64,000 bases of DNA from Roseomonas nitratireducens (GCF_017813355.1 NZ_JAGIYZ010000001.1:248001-312000), one strand, 5' to 3'. Positions 18,679 to 27,922 are shown, counted from the stretch's first letter. Notes: a model not told the origin generated them from the letters alone. Numbers and translations: made by a program.

Positions 18679-19836
18679 TCAGCCCCTTCCGGGTGCGGCG
18701 CGCGGCGTCGCCGGCGCGGGGTTCACCGGCTGGCCGGGGCGCACGCGCTGCAGCCCCTCGACCACCACCGTCTCGCCGCCAGCCAGGCCGTCCTCGATCA
18801 CCGCCGTCGCGGCGCCGGTGGACCGGCCGAGGCGGACATTGCGCCGTTCGGCGCGGTTGCCCTCGCCCACCACGAAGACGAAGGATCCCTGCTGGTCCTG
18901 CAGCACGGCCGCGCGCGGCAGGGTGATGGCCATGACCGGCTCCGCCCCCTCCACGCTGACCGAGACGAACTGCCCGTCGATGAGTTCCCGCGGCGTGACG
19001 GGCGTAGTGCCGCCGTTGCCGCGGCGCACCGGGTTCGGGATCAGCGCGCGGACCAGGATCGTGTCGGTGTTGCGGTCGATCTGGTTGTCGACGAAGTCGA
19101 TGCGCCCGGGCTCGGGATAGGCGCGGCCATCGGCGGTGCGGATGCGCACCAGCACCGCGGCCGGGCCGCCGCGCCCTTCGAACCGGTTGCGCAGTTCGAG
19201 CGCGGTGCGCTGGCTGACCGCGAAGGCGACGCGCATCGGGTCCTGGCTGACGATGATCGCGAGCGTGCCGGCATCCGGCCCCACCACGTTGCCCGGCGCG
19301 AGGTTGGATCGCCCGATCTGCCCGGCGATGGGCGCGGTGATCTCGGTGTAGCCCAAGTTGATCTGCGCCACCCGCACCGCCGCCTGCGCCGCGAGCACAT
19401 TGGCCGCGGCGGTGCGTTCCAGCGCCTGCGCGTTGTCGAGCGCGACCTGCGTGCCCGTGCCTGTCTGCCGCAGTTCCCGCGCGCGGGCGAGCGCGACGCG
19501 CGCGTTCTCCACCGTCGCGGTCGCGCCGGCGAGGCTCGCCTCGGCCTGTTCCAGCTGCGCCTCGAAGGGCGCGCGCTCGATGCGGTACAGCACGTCCCCG
19601 GCCGCGACGTCGCCGCCTTCGCGGTAGAGCCTTTCCTGCAGGAAGCCGGTGACGCGCGCGCGGATGTTGACGCGGTCCGTCGCCTCGACGCGGCCGACGA
19701 ACTCCGTCGTCTCGGTGACGGGACGACGCTCGGCCGGCATCACGCCCACGGCGGGCGGGCCCTGCGGCCCGAACTGCGCCCATGCCGGCGCCGCGGTCGC
19801 GAGAAGCAACGTCAACAGGCCGGCCGCAAGCCGCAT
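18679..19836 (-). CDS. RND efflux periplasmic adaptor (membrane fusion protein)
   Basis: A 385-residue adaptor linking the RND pump to the outer-membrane channel. A Sec signal peptide ends about residue 20 (AWA-QF) and there is no lipobox cysteine, unlike AcrA. The lipoyl halves (near 55-75 and YTEITAPIAGQIGRSNLAPG near 165-185) flank a helical hairpin rich in Ala/Glu (about 90-155). A beta-barrel and a membrane-proximal domain follow, with VLVRALIPNP near 255. The C-terminal tail is Pro/Ala-rich. It is the first gene of the operon with the pump; 194 bases upstream lies the universal stress protein gene. Confidence 0.94.
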   Translation of the reverse strand: MRLAAGLLTLLLATAAPAWAQFGPQGPPAVGVMPAERRPVTETTEFVGRVEATDRVNIRARVTGFLQERLYREGGDVAAGDVLYRIERAPFEAQLEQAEASLAGATATVENARVALARARELRQTGTGTQVALDNAQALERTAAANVLAAQAAVRVAQINLGYTEITAPIAGQIGRSNLAPGNVVGPDAGTLAIIVSQDPMRVAFAVSQRTALELRNRFEGRGGPAAVLVRIRTADGRAYPEPGRIDFVDNQIDRNTDTILVRALIPNPVRRGNGGTTPVTPRELIDGQFVSVSVEGAEPVMAITLPRAAVLQDQQGSFVFVVGEGNRAERRNVRLGRSTGAATAVIEDGLAGGETVVVEGLQRVRPGQPVNPAPATPRAAPGRG

Positions 19837-20030
19837 CGATCGATCACCTCGTGCAGGAACATCCCGTCATGGGACGAGATCGTCGGCCGATGCAAGTGTC
19901 CTCATGTTACGATGCAGCAGCGTGCGCGATTGCATGCACGGCGTCCCGCAAGATCATGGCGCGCATCGCGCGCGGCACGGCAAGAAATCGCCGCGCGCAT
20001 CGCATGTCGGCGCAAGGAGATGGCGCGTCG

Positions 20031-20864
20031 CTAATGCGCGACGAAAACCGCGCAGGGTGCCGCGCGCAGCAGCTTCTGCGTCGCCGATCCGGTGAACAGC
20101 GTGCGCAGCCCCGAATGTTCATAGGCGCCCATCACCAGCAGCCGCGCGGGCATCGCCGCCGCCTCGGTCAGCAGCGCATCGACCGGATGCGTGCCGGTGA
20201 CGGGCAGCGCCTCGGCCGCGATGCCGTGGCGGCGGAGGAAGGCCGCGCCCTCGCCGGCCAGCCGCGCCGCGGCCGCCGCATCCTCGTCCAGCGACAGCAC
20301 CTTCGTCGGCGAGCCTTCCGCCAGCCCCAGCAGCGCGAAGAGCTGCAGCGCGCGCATCGCGGGGATCGACCCGTCATAGCCCACCAGTACGCCGCCTTCG
20401 GCCGGCGGCGCGCCGGGCGGGACGACGAGCAGCGGCCGCGCGCCGTCATGCAGCAGCGCCTCGATCACCGGCGCGAGCCCGTGCTCCGTCTCCTCGAGAC
20501 CGAGCGTCGAGTCGCGGCCGATCACCACCAGGTCATGCGCCGCGCCGGCGGCGAGCAGCGCGGGTTCCGGCGCCTCGGTCAGGCGCAGGCGTTCGAAGCC
20601 GAGATCCCCCGCGGCCGCCGCGCAGGCGGCGAAGGCGGCCTCGGCCTCTTCCTCCAGCCGCCGGGCGCGTGCCGCGTCGCGGCGTTCCTTGAAGGCGCCG
20701 CCGCCGGGCGGGACCGCCTCATGCGCATCCATCGCATGCGGCCAGTCGAGCACGGTCGCGGCCGCCAGCGCCGCGCCGGTGCGGCGCGCCAGCGCGATGG
20801 AGTGGTCGCGCGCCGCGACGGCGCCGGGCGTGTCGTCGAGGGCGACGAGGATGCTGCGGATCAT
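20031..20864 (-). CDS. Tandem universal stress protein (UspA family)
   Basis: A 277-residue cytoplasmic protein with two Usp folds. The first begins SILVALDDTPGAVAA and the second near residue 160 (GGVLVGYDGSIPAMRAL). The second ends with the nucleotide-binding pattern MGAYEHSGLRTLFTGSATQK near 250-268, so ATP binding is likely in that half. The first half has VVIGRDS instead of the G-x2-G-x9-G pattern and may not bind. Such proteins respond to stress or energy limitation. Its start faces the last gene of the PhnD/E cluster with a 40-base gap on the same strand. Confidence 0.92.
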   Translation of the reverse strand: MIRSILVALDDTPGAVAARDHSIALARRTGAALAAATVLDWPHAMDAHEAVPPGGGAFKERRDAARARRLEEEAEAAFAACAAAAGDLGFERLRLTEAPEPALLAAGAAHDLVVIGRDSTLGLEETEHGLAPVIEALLHDGARPLLVVPPGAPPAEGGVLVGYDGSIPAMRALQLFALLGLAEGSPTKVLSLDEDAAAAARLAGEGAAFLRRHGIAAEALPVTGTHPVDALLTEAAAMPARLLVMGAYEHSGLRTLFTGSATQKLLRAAPCAVFVAH

Positions 20865-20904
20865 GGCCCAAAACGCTAGCGCGGAACCCCGGCCGCGCGA
20901 AGCC

Positions 20905-21672
20905 TCAGGGGCGGATCAGCCGCAGCCGCGCCATCCGGCTCAGCCGGTCGATGGCGGCGACCATCAGCAGGATCATCAGCACGATGAAGGCGGCCTCGTC
21001 CCAGTTGTTGATGCGGATGCGGTCGGACAGCGCGAGCCCGATCCCGCCCGCCCCCACCACGCCGAGGATGGTCGAGGACCGCGCGTTGGATTCGAGCGTG
21101 TAGAGCACCTGGGAGAGCATGACGGGTGCGACCTGCGGCAGCAGGCCGAGCCGCACCGCCAGGCTGCGCCCCGCGCCGGCGGCGCGCACCGCTTCCACCT
21201 GGCGGCGGTCGGCGCCTTCCAGCGCCTCGCTGAACAGTTTTGCCAATGTCCCCGTGTCCGGCACCGCGAGGGCGAGGATGCCGGCGAAGGGCCCCATGCC
21301 GACCGCCGAGACGAAGATCAGCGCCCAGACCAGCGTGTCGATGCCGCGCAGCCCGTCATAGACCCGGCGCGCCGAGAAGCGCAGCAGCGCGCTGCCCACC
21401 ACATTGCCCGCGCCGAGCAGCGCGAGCGGCAGCGCGGCGAGTGCCGCGAGCAGCGTGCCGAGAAAGGCCATGGCCATGCTCTCGGCGAGGCCCCGCAGCA
21501 GGTCCGGCAGCGCGCCGCCCGGGCTCGGCGGCCACATCAGCACCAGCAGCCAGCCGAGGCGCGACAGCCCTTCCCAGATGCGCGCGGGCGTCGCGTCCAC
21601 CCGCCACAGCGCGGCGGCGAGCAGCAGCGCGCCGGCGGCGAGCACCAGCGGCGTCGCGGGGATGCGCCTCAT
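20905..21672 (-). CDS. phnE: Phosphonate-type ABC permease PhnE (second of pair, cluster A)
   Basis: A 255-residue inner-membrane permease of the PhnE family. The conserved PPSPGGALPDLLRGLAESMA is near residues 48-67 and the EAA-type loop VEAVRAAGAGRSLAVRLGLLPQVAPVM near 160-185. LGVVGAGGIGLALSDRIR lies near 205. Its ATG overlaps the stop of the upstream permease gene by four bases, implying translational coupling. Last gene of the PhnD-PhnE-PhnE cluster, which has no ATPase. The protein resembles the second permease of cluster B (41649) more than its own partner. Confidence 0.88.
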   Translation of the reverse strand: MRRIPATPLVLAAGALLLAAALWRVDATPARIWEGLSRLGWLLVLMWPPSPGGALPDLLRGLAESMAMAFLGTLLAALAALPLALLGAGNVVGSALLRFSARRVYDGLRGIDTLVWALIFVSAVGMGPFAGILALAVPDTGTLAKLFSEALEGADRRQVEAVRAAGAGRSLAVRLGLLPQVAPVMLSQVLYTLESNARSSTILGVVGAGGIGLALSDRIRINNWDEAAFIVLMILLMVAAIDRLSRMARLRLIRP

Positions 21673-22517
21673 GCGCCGATCACCCGCCGGCGCAGCCTGC
21701 CGCAGAGCAGGTCGATCGCCGCGACGGTGGCGAGGATGAGCACCAGGATCGCCGAGATGTCCTGGTACTCGAATTGCCGCACGGCGAGGTACAGCTCCTC
21801 CCCGATCCCGCCGGCGCCGACGATGCCGAGCACGCTCGCCTCCCGCACGTTGATCTCGAAGCGCAGCAGGCCGGTGCTCAGCATGCCGGGCAGGGATTGC
21901 GGCAGCACGCCGAAGCGCATCTGCGCGGCCCAGCCGCCGCCCGTGGCGCGCACCGCCTCGACCGGGCCGAGGGCGGCGTTCTCATGTTCCTCGGCGAACA
22001 GCTTGCCGAGCGCGCCGGCGGAATGCACCGCGATCGCCAGCACGCCCGCGAAGGGGCCGAGGCCGAAGGCGTAGACGAACATCAGCGCGAGCACGAGCGT
22101 CGGCACGGTGCGCGCCAGTTCCAGCGACCGCCGCACCACGGCCACCACCGCGGGCGGCGCGAGCGTCGCCGCGGCGGGGAAGGACAGCGCCAGCGCCACC
22201 GCCCCGCCCAGCACCGTGCCGGCATAGGCGATCAGCAGCGTGTCGCCGAGCAGCGGCAGCCAGTCCGGCAGCCCCCACATCCAATAGGCGAGGTCGGCGC
22301 CGAGGCTCTCCCACCGCAGCGCCGGCAGGGTGCGCGAGACATAGTCCCAGGCGAGCGGCAGGCCACGGGCGAGGCGGCCGAGGCTGACCTCCCCCACCCA
22401 GGCGGCGAGCAGCGTGGCCGCCAGAAGCGCGCCGCCGCCCAGCGCCAGCGACAGGCGATGCCGCGCGCGCGCCGCGCGGAACCGCCCCTCGGCGGCGAGG
22501 ACGGCGGCGGAGGCCAA
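21669..22517 (-). CDS. phnE: Phosphonate-type ABC permease PhnE (first of pair, cluster A)
   Basis: A 282-residue permease. A single hydrophobic segment near residues 25-45 is followed by the core with VRRSLELARTVPTLVLALMF near 160, HSAGALGKLFAEEHENA near 180-196 and LGIVGAGGIGEELYLAVRQFEYQDISA near 240-265. Together with the 20905 product it should form a heterodimeric channel in the inner membrane. It starts two bases after the binding-protein stop and overlaps the next gene by four bases. Confidence 0.88.
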   Translation of the reverse strand: MASAAVLAAEGRFRAARARHRLSLALGGGALLAATLLAAWVGEVSLGRLARGLPLAWDYVSRTLPALRWESLGADLAYWMWGLPDWLPLLGDTLLIAYAGTVLGGAVALALSFPAAATLAPPAVVAVVRRSLELARTVPTLVLALMFVYAFGLGPFAGVLAIAVHSAGALGKLFAEEHENAALGPVEAVRATGGGWAAQMRFGVLPQSLPGMLSTGLLRFEINVREASVLGIVGAGGIGEELYLAVRQFEYQDISAILVLILATVAAIDLLCGRLRRRVIGA

Positions 22518-22519
22518 GG

Positions 22520-23431
22520 TCAGGAACGCCGTTCCCGCCGCCGCGCCGCGTTCTCCTCGAGGATCGCCATGATGTCGAGGTAGTCCTCGTGCTTCGCGGG
22601 CACGAGGCCGCGCGCGTTGGAGGACATGTCGCGGAAGGCGGGCGCGTCGCGCTCCGGCAGGGCGGCGAGCGCCGCCGTCACGTCGCGGCGGAAGGCTTCC
22701 GGCAGGTCCATCCGCAGCACGATCGGCGAATTCGGGATGAGCGGCGAGGTCCAGATGACGCGCACCTGGCCTTCCGGGATCATCCCCTTCTCGACCATGC
22801 GCTGGAAGGTGTTGCGGCGCTCGTTCGAGTACGCGACGACGGCGGCGTCGAAGGTGCCGTTGATCACCGCCATCACGTTCTGCTCGTGGCTGCCGGCGAA
22901 GCCGGTGCGGGCGAAGAAGGTCGCCGGGTCCATCCCCTGGCGGCGGAGGAACCAGCCCGGCACCTGGAAGCCGGAGGTCGAGTTCGGGTCGCTGAAGCCG
23001 AGCGAGCGGCCGCGCAGGTCCTCCAGCCGCCGGAAGGGGCTGTCGGCCTTCACGACCATGACGGAGTGGTAGCCCTCCATCCCCTCGTTATCGAGGTAGC
23101 GGAAGATCGGCGCGACGCGGTCGCCCATCACGCGGCGGGCAAGCCCGTAGGAGGCCGGGCCGAGATAGGCGAGCTCGGCATGGCCCGAGCGCATCGCCTC
23201 CACCACCGCCGCGTAGTCCGACCCGCGGAAGACGCGGAAGGGCACGCCGAGCTCGCGCGCCATGTAGGCCTGGACGCCCTGCAGGCGGGCGATCGCGTCG
23301 CGCTCGTTCTCGACCGAGATCATGCCGAAGCGGACCTCGCGCAGCGTCGCACGCCAATCCGCCTGGGCGGCGGCGGGGCGCGGCAGCAGGCCGAGCGCGG
23401 GCAGGGCGAGGGCGGTGCGGCGTGCGATCAT
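22520..23431 (-). CDS. phnD: PhnD-like phosphate/phosphonate ABC binding protein (cluster A)
   Basis: A 303-residue periplasmic binding protein. The start at 23431 (MIARRTALALPALGL) gives a signal peptide ending at AAAQA; an in-frame ATG 39 bases upstream looks too early. Ligand-region hallmarks: FGMISVENERDAIARLQG near the mature N-terminus, SDYAAVVEAMRSGHAELAYLGP near 70-90, SLGFSDPNSTSGFQVPGWFL near 150-170 and TGFAGSHEQNVMAV. The DPNSTSG motif is shared with the cluster-B protein. The ligand may be a phosphonate, phosphite or another small anion; no C-P lyase genes are present. Confidence 0.9.
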   Translation of the reverse strand: MIARRTALALPALGLLPRPAAAQADWRATLREVRFGMISVENERDAIARLQGVQAYMARELGVPFRVFRGSDYAAVVEAMRSGHAELAYLGPASYGLARRVMGDRVAPIFRYLDNEGMEGYHSVMVVKADSPFRRLEDLRGRSLGFSDPNSTSGFQVPGWFLRRQGMDPATFFARTGFAGSHEQNVMAVINGTFDAAVVAYSNERRNTFQRMVEKGMIPEGQVRVIWTSPLIPNSPIVLRMDLPEAFRRDVTAALAALPERDAPAFRDMSSNARGLVPAKHEDYLDIMAILEENAARRRERRS

Positions 23432-23551
23432 CGGGGCATCCTCCGGCAGGCGTGACCCGCCGCGTGCCACGGGGCCCGCGATGCTTCGATGACGGTCGGA
23501 TGAAGAAGCGATGACGCCGCGCGATGGCGCCGACAGGTGCCCCGCTTGTCC

Positions 23552-24733
23552 TCAGCGCGGTCCCGGCAGGCGCAGGAACAGCAGCGTGCAGGCCACCAGC
23601 CCCGCGGCGAAGACCAGCAGCGCCGCGCCGATCCCCGCCCAGGCGGCGGCGAAGCCCGATGCCGCCTGGAACACCGCCGCCCCACCGAAGAAGGAGATGT
23701 TCATCGCCGACAGCGCGCGGCCCACCCGTTCCGGCGGCACCGCCGCGCGCACCAGCGCGAAGCAGATCACCTGGAAGGAGATCACCAGCCCGAAGGCGAC
23801 CAGCAGCAGCGCATCCGCCACGACCGGCAGCCCCGCAGCCCCGGCCGCCACCATCGCCACGATCGCCGCCGCGCCGCCGAGATGCCCGCCGACGAGCAGC
23901 CCGCGCCGCCGGTGCTGGAAGCGGCGTTCCAGCAGCCCCGCGATCGCCGGGCCCGCGATCAGCGCGAAGGTGCAGAGCAGCAGCACGTTGCCGGCCTCGA
24001 TGCGCGACAGGTCGCGCACCTCCATCAGCCAGGGCCCGCCCCAGAGCCCCCGCACGCCGAGCACCGCGGCGAAGGAGGCGAAGGCGATGACGACCGGCCC
24101 CCGGATCTCCCGCGACAGGCCGAGGGCGACGACGTCCCGCGCATCCTCGGCCAGGCTGCGCCGCGCCTGCATCCCCGTCCGGCTTTCGCGCACCAGCAGC
24201 GCGACGGCGGTCGCGGCGCCGGCGGCGAGCAGCGCGCAGGCGAGATAGCCCGCGCGCCAGCCCACGGCTTCCACCAGCAGCGCGAGCGGGCTGGCCGACA
24301 GCAGCATGCCGGTATTGCCGAAGGCCTGGATCACCCCGCCCCACAGCCCGAACTTCTGCGGCGGCAGGTGCTTGGCGGCATAGGTGACGGGGCACATCAG
24401 CATCCCCGAGCAGCCGATGCCGAGCACGCATTGCGCCAGCAGCATCGACCATGGCCCTGTCGCGACGGCGCCGAGCAGCGCGCCGGCGCCGGCGATCGCC
24501 ATCAGCGCGAGCGCCGTCGGCTTCACCCCCCAGCGGTCGAGCGCGACGCCCACGGGCAGCATCGCCAGCGCGAAGGCCGCCGGGAAGGCGCCGGTCAGCG
24601 CCGCCAGCCCCTCCGCCGTGACGCCGAGGTCCCGTTGCAGCACGTCCGCCGCCAGCGCCGGCACGGTGCGCACGGCGTTGGAGAAGACATGGCCGAGCGC
24701 GAGTGCCAGGACCGAGAGGCCGAGCAGGTCCAA
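23552..24733 (-). CDS. MFS transporter
   Basis: A 393-residue major facilitator protein with about 12 transmembrane segments. The loop 2-3 signature is represented by GVALDRWGVKPTALALM near residues 60-78. LGIGCSGMLMCPVTYAAKHLPPQKFGLWGG lies near 103-130. It starts four bases after the stop of the dehydrogenase gene, so the two are co-transcribed, and 120 bases separate it from the PhnD-type gene downstream on the same strand. The substrate could be the hydroxyacid used by the neighbouring dehydrogenase, but that is only context. Confidence 0.88.
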   Translation of the reverse strand: MDLLGLSVLALALGHVFSNAVRTVPALAADVLQRDLGVTAEGLAALTGAFPAAFALAMLPVGVALDRWGVKPTALALMAIAGAGALLGAVATGPWSMLLAQCVLGIGCSGMLMCPVTYAAKHLPPQKFGLWGGVIQAFGNTGMLLSASPLALLVEAVGWRAGYLACALLAAGAATAVALLVRESRTGMQARRSLAEDARDVVALGLSREIRGPVVIAFASFAAVLGVRGLWGGPWLMEVRDLSRIEAGNVLLLCTFALIAGPAIAGLLERRFQHRRRGLLVGGHLGGAAAIVAMVAAGAAGLPVVADALLLVAFGLVISFQVICFALVRAAVPPERVGRALSAMNISFFGGAAVFQAASGFAAAWAGIGAALLVFAAGLVACTLLFLRLPGPR

Positions 24734-24737
24734 GGCG

Positions 24738-26126
24738 TCAGTTCCGGAACATCTTCCCCGGGTTGAGGATGCCGCGCGGATCGAGGCTCGTCTTCAGCCC
24801 GCGCATCACCGCGAGCGCCTCCGCCCCGTGTTCCTGCTCGAGGAATTCGCGCTTGCCCAGGCCGATGCCGTGCTCGCCCGAGCAGGTGCCCCCCAGGGCG
24901 AGCCCCTGCGCGACGATGGCGCGATCCAGCGCCCAGGCGCGCTCCAGCGCCTCCGGGTCGCCCTCGGGGAAAAGGATCAGGCAGTGGAAATTGCCGTCCC
25001 CGACATGGCCGACGATGCAGGATGTCAGGCCGCTGTCCCTCGCCGTCGCCTTGGCGCCGACCACGGCTTCCGCGAGTCGGGAGATGGGGACGCAGACATC
25101 GGTGGTGATGCCGCGATGGCCCGGCTTGAGCGCGACCGCGGCCCAATAGGCGTCGTGCCGGGCCTGCCACAGGCGGTTGCGTTCCTCCGCTTCCGTCGCC
25201 CAGGCGAAGGAGGCCGCACCGAAGTCGCGCGCGATCGTCTCCACCGCCGCCGCCTGTTCGCGCACCGCGGCGGGGCTGCCGTGGAATTCCAGGAACAGCG
25301 TCGGCGCCGCCGCGAAGCCCGTGAGCTTCGAATAGCGGATGCAGGCTTCCATCTGGTCGTCGTCCAGCAGCTCGATCCGCGCGACGGGGATGCCGGACTG
25401 CATGACGGTGATGACGGTCTCGACCGCCGCTTCCAGCGTGGGGAACTGGGAGACGGCGGCGCTCACCGCCTCCGGGATGCCGTGCAGGCGCAGCCGGACC
25501 TTGGTGATGACGCCGAGCGTGCCCTCGCTGCCGATGAACAGGCGCGTCAGGTCGTAGCCGTTCGACGCCTTGCGCGTGCGCCCGCCGGTCTCGATCACGC
25601 GGCCATCGGCCAGCACCACCTCGAGCCCCAGCACGTTCTCGCGGATCGTGCCGTAGCGCACCGCGTTGGTGCCGGAGGCGCGCGTGGCGCACATGCCGCC
25701 GATGGTGCAGTGGCTGCCGGGATCGACGGGGAAGAACATGCCCTTGTCGCGCAGGAAGGCGTTCAGCGCCTGGCGCGTCACGCCGGGCTCGATCAGGCAG
25801 TCCATGTCCTCCTCGTTCACCTCGAGCACCGCGGTCATGCGCGACAGGTCGAGCGAGACGCCGCGGCGCACCGGGTTCACATGGCCTTCGAGGGAGGTGC
25901 CGGCACCGAAGGGCGTCACCGCCACGCCGTGCTGGTGGCACAGCGCGAGCAGGCGGCTCACCTCCTCGGTCGTCTCGGCGAAGGCGACGGCGTCGGGCAG
26001 GGTGGGGGGCGTGGTGTCCTCCCCCCGGCTGTGCTGTTCCCGCACGGTCCGGTTCACGCTGAGCCGATCGCCCATGAAGGCGCGCGCCGCGCTGATCACG
26101 GCTTCGACGGCTTCGCTCGCATCCAT
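24738..26126 (-). CDS. FAD-linked D-2-hydroxyacid dehydrogenase (GlcD / D-lactate dehydrogenase family)
   Basis: A 462-residue flavoprotein of the VAO/PCMH family that oxidises D-lactate, glycolate or a related 2-hydroxyacid, passing electrons to the respiratory chain. The FAD-binding segments are TPFGAGTSLEGHVNPVRRG near residues 70-88 and GTNAVRYGTIRENVLGLEVV near 150-170. The C-terminal substrate domain has GHVGDGNFHCLILFPEGD near 380 and GEHGIGLGKREFL near 420. It ends with the family tail LDPRGILNPGKMF. No GlcE or GlcF partner is adjacent, favouring a single-subunit D-lactate dehydrogenase. First gene of a run with the MFS transporter. Confidence 0.92.
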   Translation of the reverse strand: MDASEAVEAVISAARAFMGDRLSVNRTVREQHSRGEDTTPPTLPDAVAFAETTEEVSRLLALCHQHGVAVTPFGAGTSLEGHVNPVRRGVSLDLSRMTAVLEVNEEDMDCLIEPGVTRQALNAFLRDKGMFFPVDPGSHCTIGGMCATRASGTNAVRYGTIRENVLGLEVVLADGRVIETGGRTRKASNGYDLTRLFIGSEGTLGVITKVRLRLHGIPEAVSAAVSQFPTLEAAVETVITVMQSGIPVARIELLDDDQMEACIRYSKLTGFAAAPTLFLEFHGSPAAVREQAAAVETIARDFGAASFAWATEAEERNRLWQARHDAYWAAVALKPGHRGITTDVCVPISRLAEAVVGAKATARDSGLTSCIVGHVGDGNFHCLILFPEGDPEALERAWALDRAIVAQGLALGGTCSGEHGIGLGKREFLEQEHGAEALAVMRGLKTSLDPRGILNPGKMFRN

Positions 26127-26192
26127 GGCGGTCCTGTCCCCGGCTGGCGTCCCGCCTGCCAGGAACGACGTTTCGCGCGGCTTTTCAAGCCG

Positions 26193-27005
26193 TCAGGCGG
26201 CCAGGGCCGCGCGCCAGCCGGGGCGGGTGCGATGCACCGCGACATGGTTGGGGCCGCGGAAATCCTCGGCTTCCGGCCGCCAGGGGGCGAAGGCGACGCC
26301 ATGCGGATAGAGCTTGCCCAGCTCGTACCCCGCGGCGCCGAGCCGCGCGTGGAAGTCGCGCAGCAGCACGCGGCTCGTGATGTTGGCCATGCCGTATTCG
26401 AACTGGATCACGCCGATCCGCCCTTCCGCGAGCATGGCGCCGAAGCCGTCCAGCACCTCCGGCTCGCCGCCCTCCACGTCGATCTTGAGCAGGTCGATGG
26501 CGTCGATGCCGTGGTCCGCGCAATGGGCGTCGCCGCGGCGGATGCGGCCTTCCATCCGCTCGGCCGGCGCGGCGTGGATGCCGGCATCGACCAGCCGCGT
26601 CGTCAGCACGTCGAGCCCCGGGCGGAATTCCAGCGCGATGCCGCGGTCGGCCTCGCCGAGGCCATAGGCCATCACGGCGCAACGCGGATGCGCGCCGAGC
26701 GATGCCGCCAGGACCGCGGCGGTGGGCGGCGCGATCTCGAAGGCATGCACCCTTGCATCAGGGAAGGCGTCCAGCGCCGCGCGCGACCATTCGCCGCGAT
26801 TGGCGCCGACGTCGAAGACCATGCGCGGGCGAAGCGGGGCGAGGCGGCGCAGCAGCGCGACCTCCCCGTTCCGGGCCATGTCGAAGTCGTTGTTCTCGTA
26901 GCCGTCGAGATAGGCGCGCGCGGCCGCCGCCATCGCGCCCGAGAGCGGCCAGCGCCGCTGCCCATGCCGCCGCAGCGCCCCGAGCAGCCGCCGCCCGACC
27001 CCCAT
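26193..27005 (-). CDS. FkbM-family methyltransferase
   Basis: A 270-residue SAM-dependent methyltransferase of the FkbM type. The SAM-binding motif I is VFDVGANRGEWSRAAL near residues 60-75, motif II is VHAFEIAPPTA near 86-96, and the characteristic LLKIDVEGGEPEVLDGFG lies near 172-190. Family members O-methylate sugars or polyketides in secreted glycans, but no glycan biosynthesis genes are close. It stands alone between the dehydrogenase and the amidinohydrolase gene; the first 25 residues are basic. No regulatory site is evident. Confidence 0.9.
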   Translation of the reverse strand: MGVGRRLLGALRRHGQRRWPLSGAMAAAARAYLDGYENNDFDMARNGEVALLRRLAPLRPRMVFDVGANRGEWSRAALDAFPDARVHAFEIAPPTAAVLAASLGAHPRCAVMAYGLGEADRGIALEFRPGLDVLTTRLVDAGIHAAPAERMEGRIRRGDAHCADHGIDAIDLLKIDVEGGEPEVLDGFGAMLAEGRIGVIQFEYGMANITSRVLLRDFHARLGAAGYELGKLYPHGVAFAPWRPEAEDFRGPNHVAVHRTRPGWRAALAA

Positions 27006-27070
27006 GCCCGCATCCCCCGCGATGATCGGCGAAGGCTAGGGCGATGTGTCCGACATCGCAACGAAATGGA

Positions 27071-27922
27071 TCACGTCCCTTCCCGCCGCAGCGGGCAGGT
27101 CAGGCAATGCGGGCCGCCGCCGCCGGCGGTGAACAGCGACAGCTCCGGGTCCAGCACCGCCAGCCCTTCCGCGCGCAGCGCCGCGTTCAGCGCCGCCGAG
27201 CCGCGCGCCGAGACGACCCGCCCACCGCCGAGGGCGAGGATGTTGCAGCCCAGCGCCATCGCGTCCCGGTAGGGGACGGGGATGCAGCGGATGCCGTGCC
27301 CCGCCAGCCAGGCGAGGAAGGCCGGGTCGAGCACGTCGGTGCAGGCGACCGCGAGACCGGGCGCGGCCATGCAGAACAGCACGTCGAGGTGGAGGAAATG
27401 CTCGTCGAAGACCTCGATGCGCGCCTCCCAGCCCTCGGCCCGCAGCCAGCCGGCCAGTTGCTCCGCGCCGGCGAGGTCGGTGCGGCCGCCCGAGGCGCCG
27501 ATCACGGCGACGCCGGGCTTCAGGATGTGGACGTCGCCGCCTTCGAGCGTGCCGGCGCTCGACTTCCGCCAGAAGCGGCCTTGGTGGAAGTCGATGACGG
27601 CGGCGTATTCGCCGCGGCGCTGTGGGCGTTCCAGCTGGGCCAGCACCGGGCCCCAGGGCGTCACGAAGGCGGAATCGCGCGTGTAGGCCATGTAGGGGAG
27701 ATGCGGTTCGGGCGGCAGCACATGCACCGTGGCACCGCCCTGGCGCAGGGCGTGGACCAGTTCCGCGTGCTGCGCGGCAAGCGCGAGCGGCGCGGGCTGC
27801 TGCGCCTCGGCCAGCGTCCGCTTCACGATCGTGTTCGTCGGGATCCAGCGGTAATGGTCGGGCGGGCAGACCAGGACGTCGGTCAGCGCGCCGGTCTCGG
27901 AGGCGACGGTCCAGGCGGTCAT
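27071..27922 (-). CDS. Dimethylarginine dimethylaminohydrolase / amidinotransferase family protein
   Basis: A 283-residue guanidine-modifying enzyme of the pentein fold. The start at 27922 (MTAWTVASETG) matches family length; an in-frame upstream extension to 28036 is Arg/Pro-rich and probably non-coding. Catalytic residues are visible: RDSAF at 82-86, EGGDV at 127-131, His178 in FLHLD and the nucleophile Cys273 in GGPHCLTCP. The spacing suits DDAH, which converts methylated arginine to citrulline, rather than arginine deiminase. It is divergent from the aldolase gene at 28096, with no clear functional link. Confidence 0.88.
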   Translation of the reverse strand: MTAWTVASETGALTDVLVCPPDHYRWIPTNTIVKRTLAEAQQPAPLALAAQHAELVHALRQGGATVHVLPPEPHLPYMAYTRDSAFVTPWGPVLAQLERPQRRGEYAAVIDFHQGRFWRKSSAGTLEGGDVHILKPGVAVIGASGGRTDLAGAEQLAGWLRAEGWEARIEVFDEHFLHLDVLFCMAAPGLAVACTDVLDPAFLAWLAGHGIRCIPVPYRDAMALGCNILALGGGRVVSARGSAALNAALRAEGLAVLDPELSLFTAGGGGPHCLTCPLRREGT

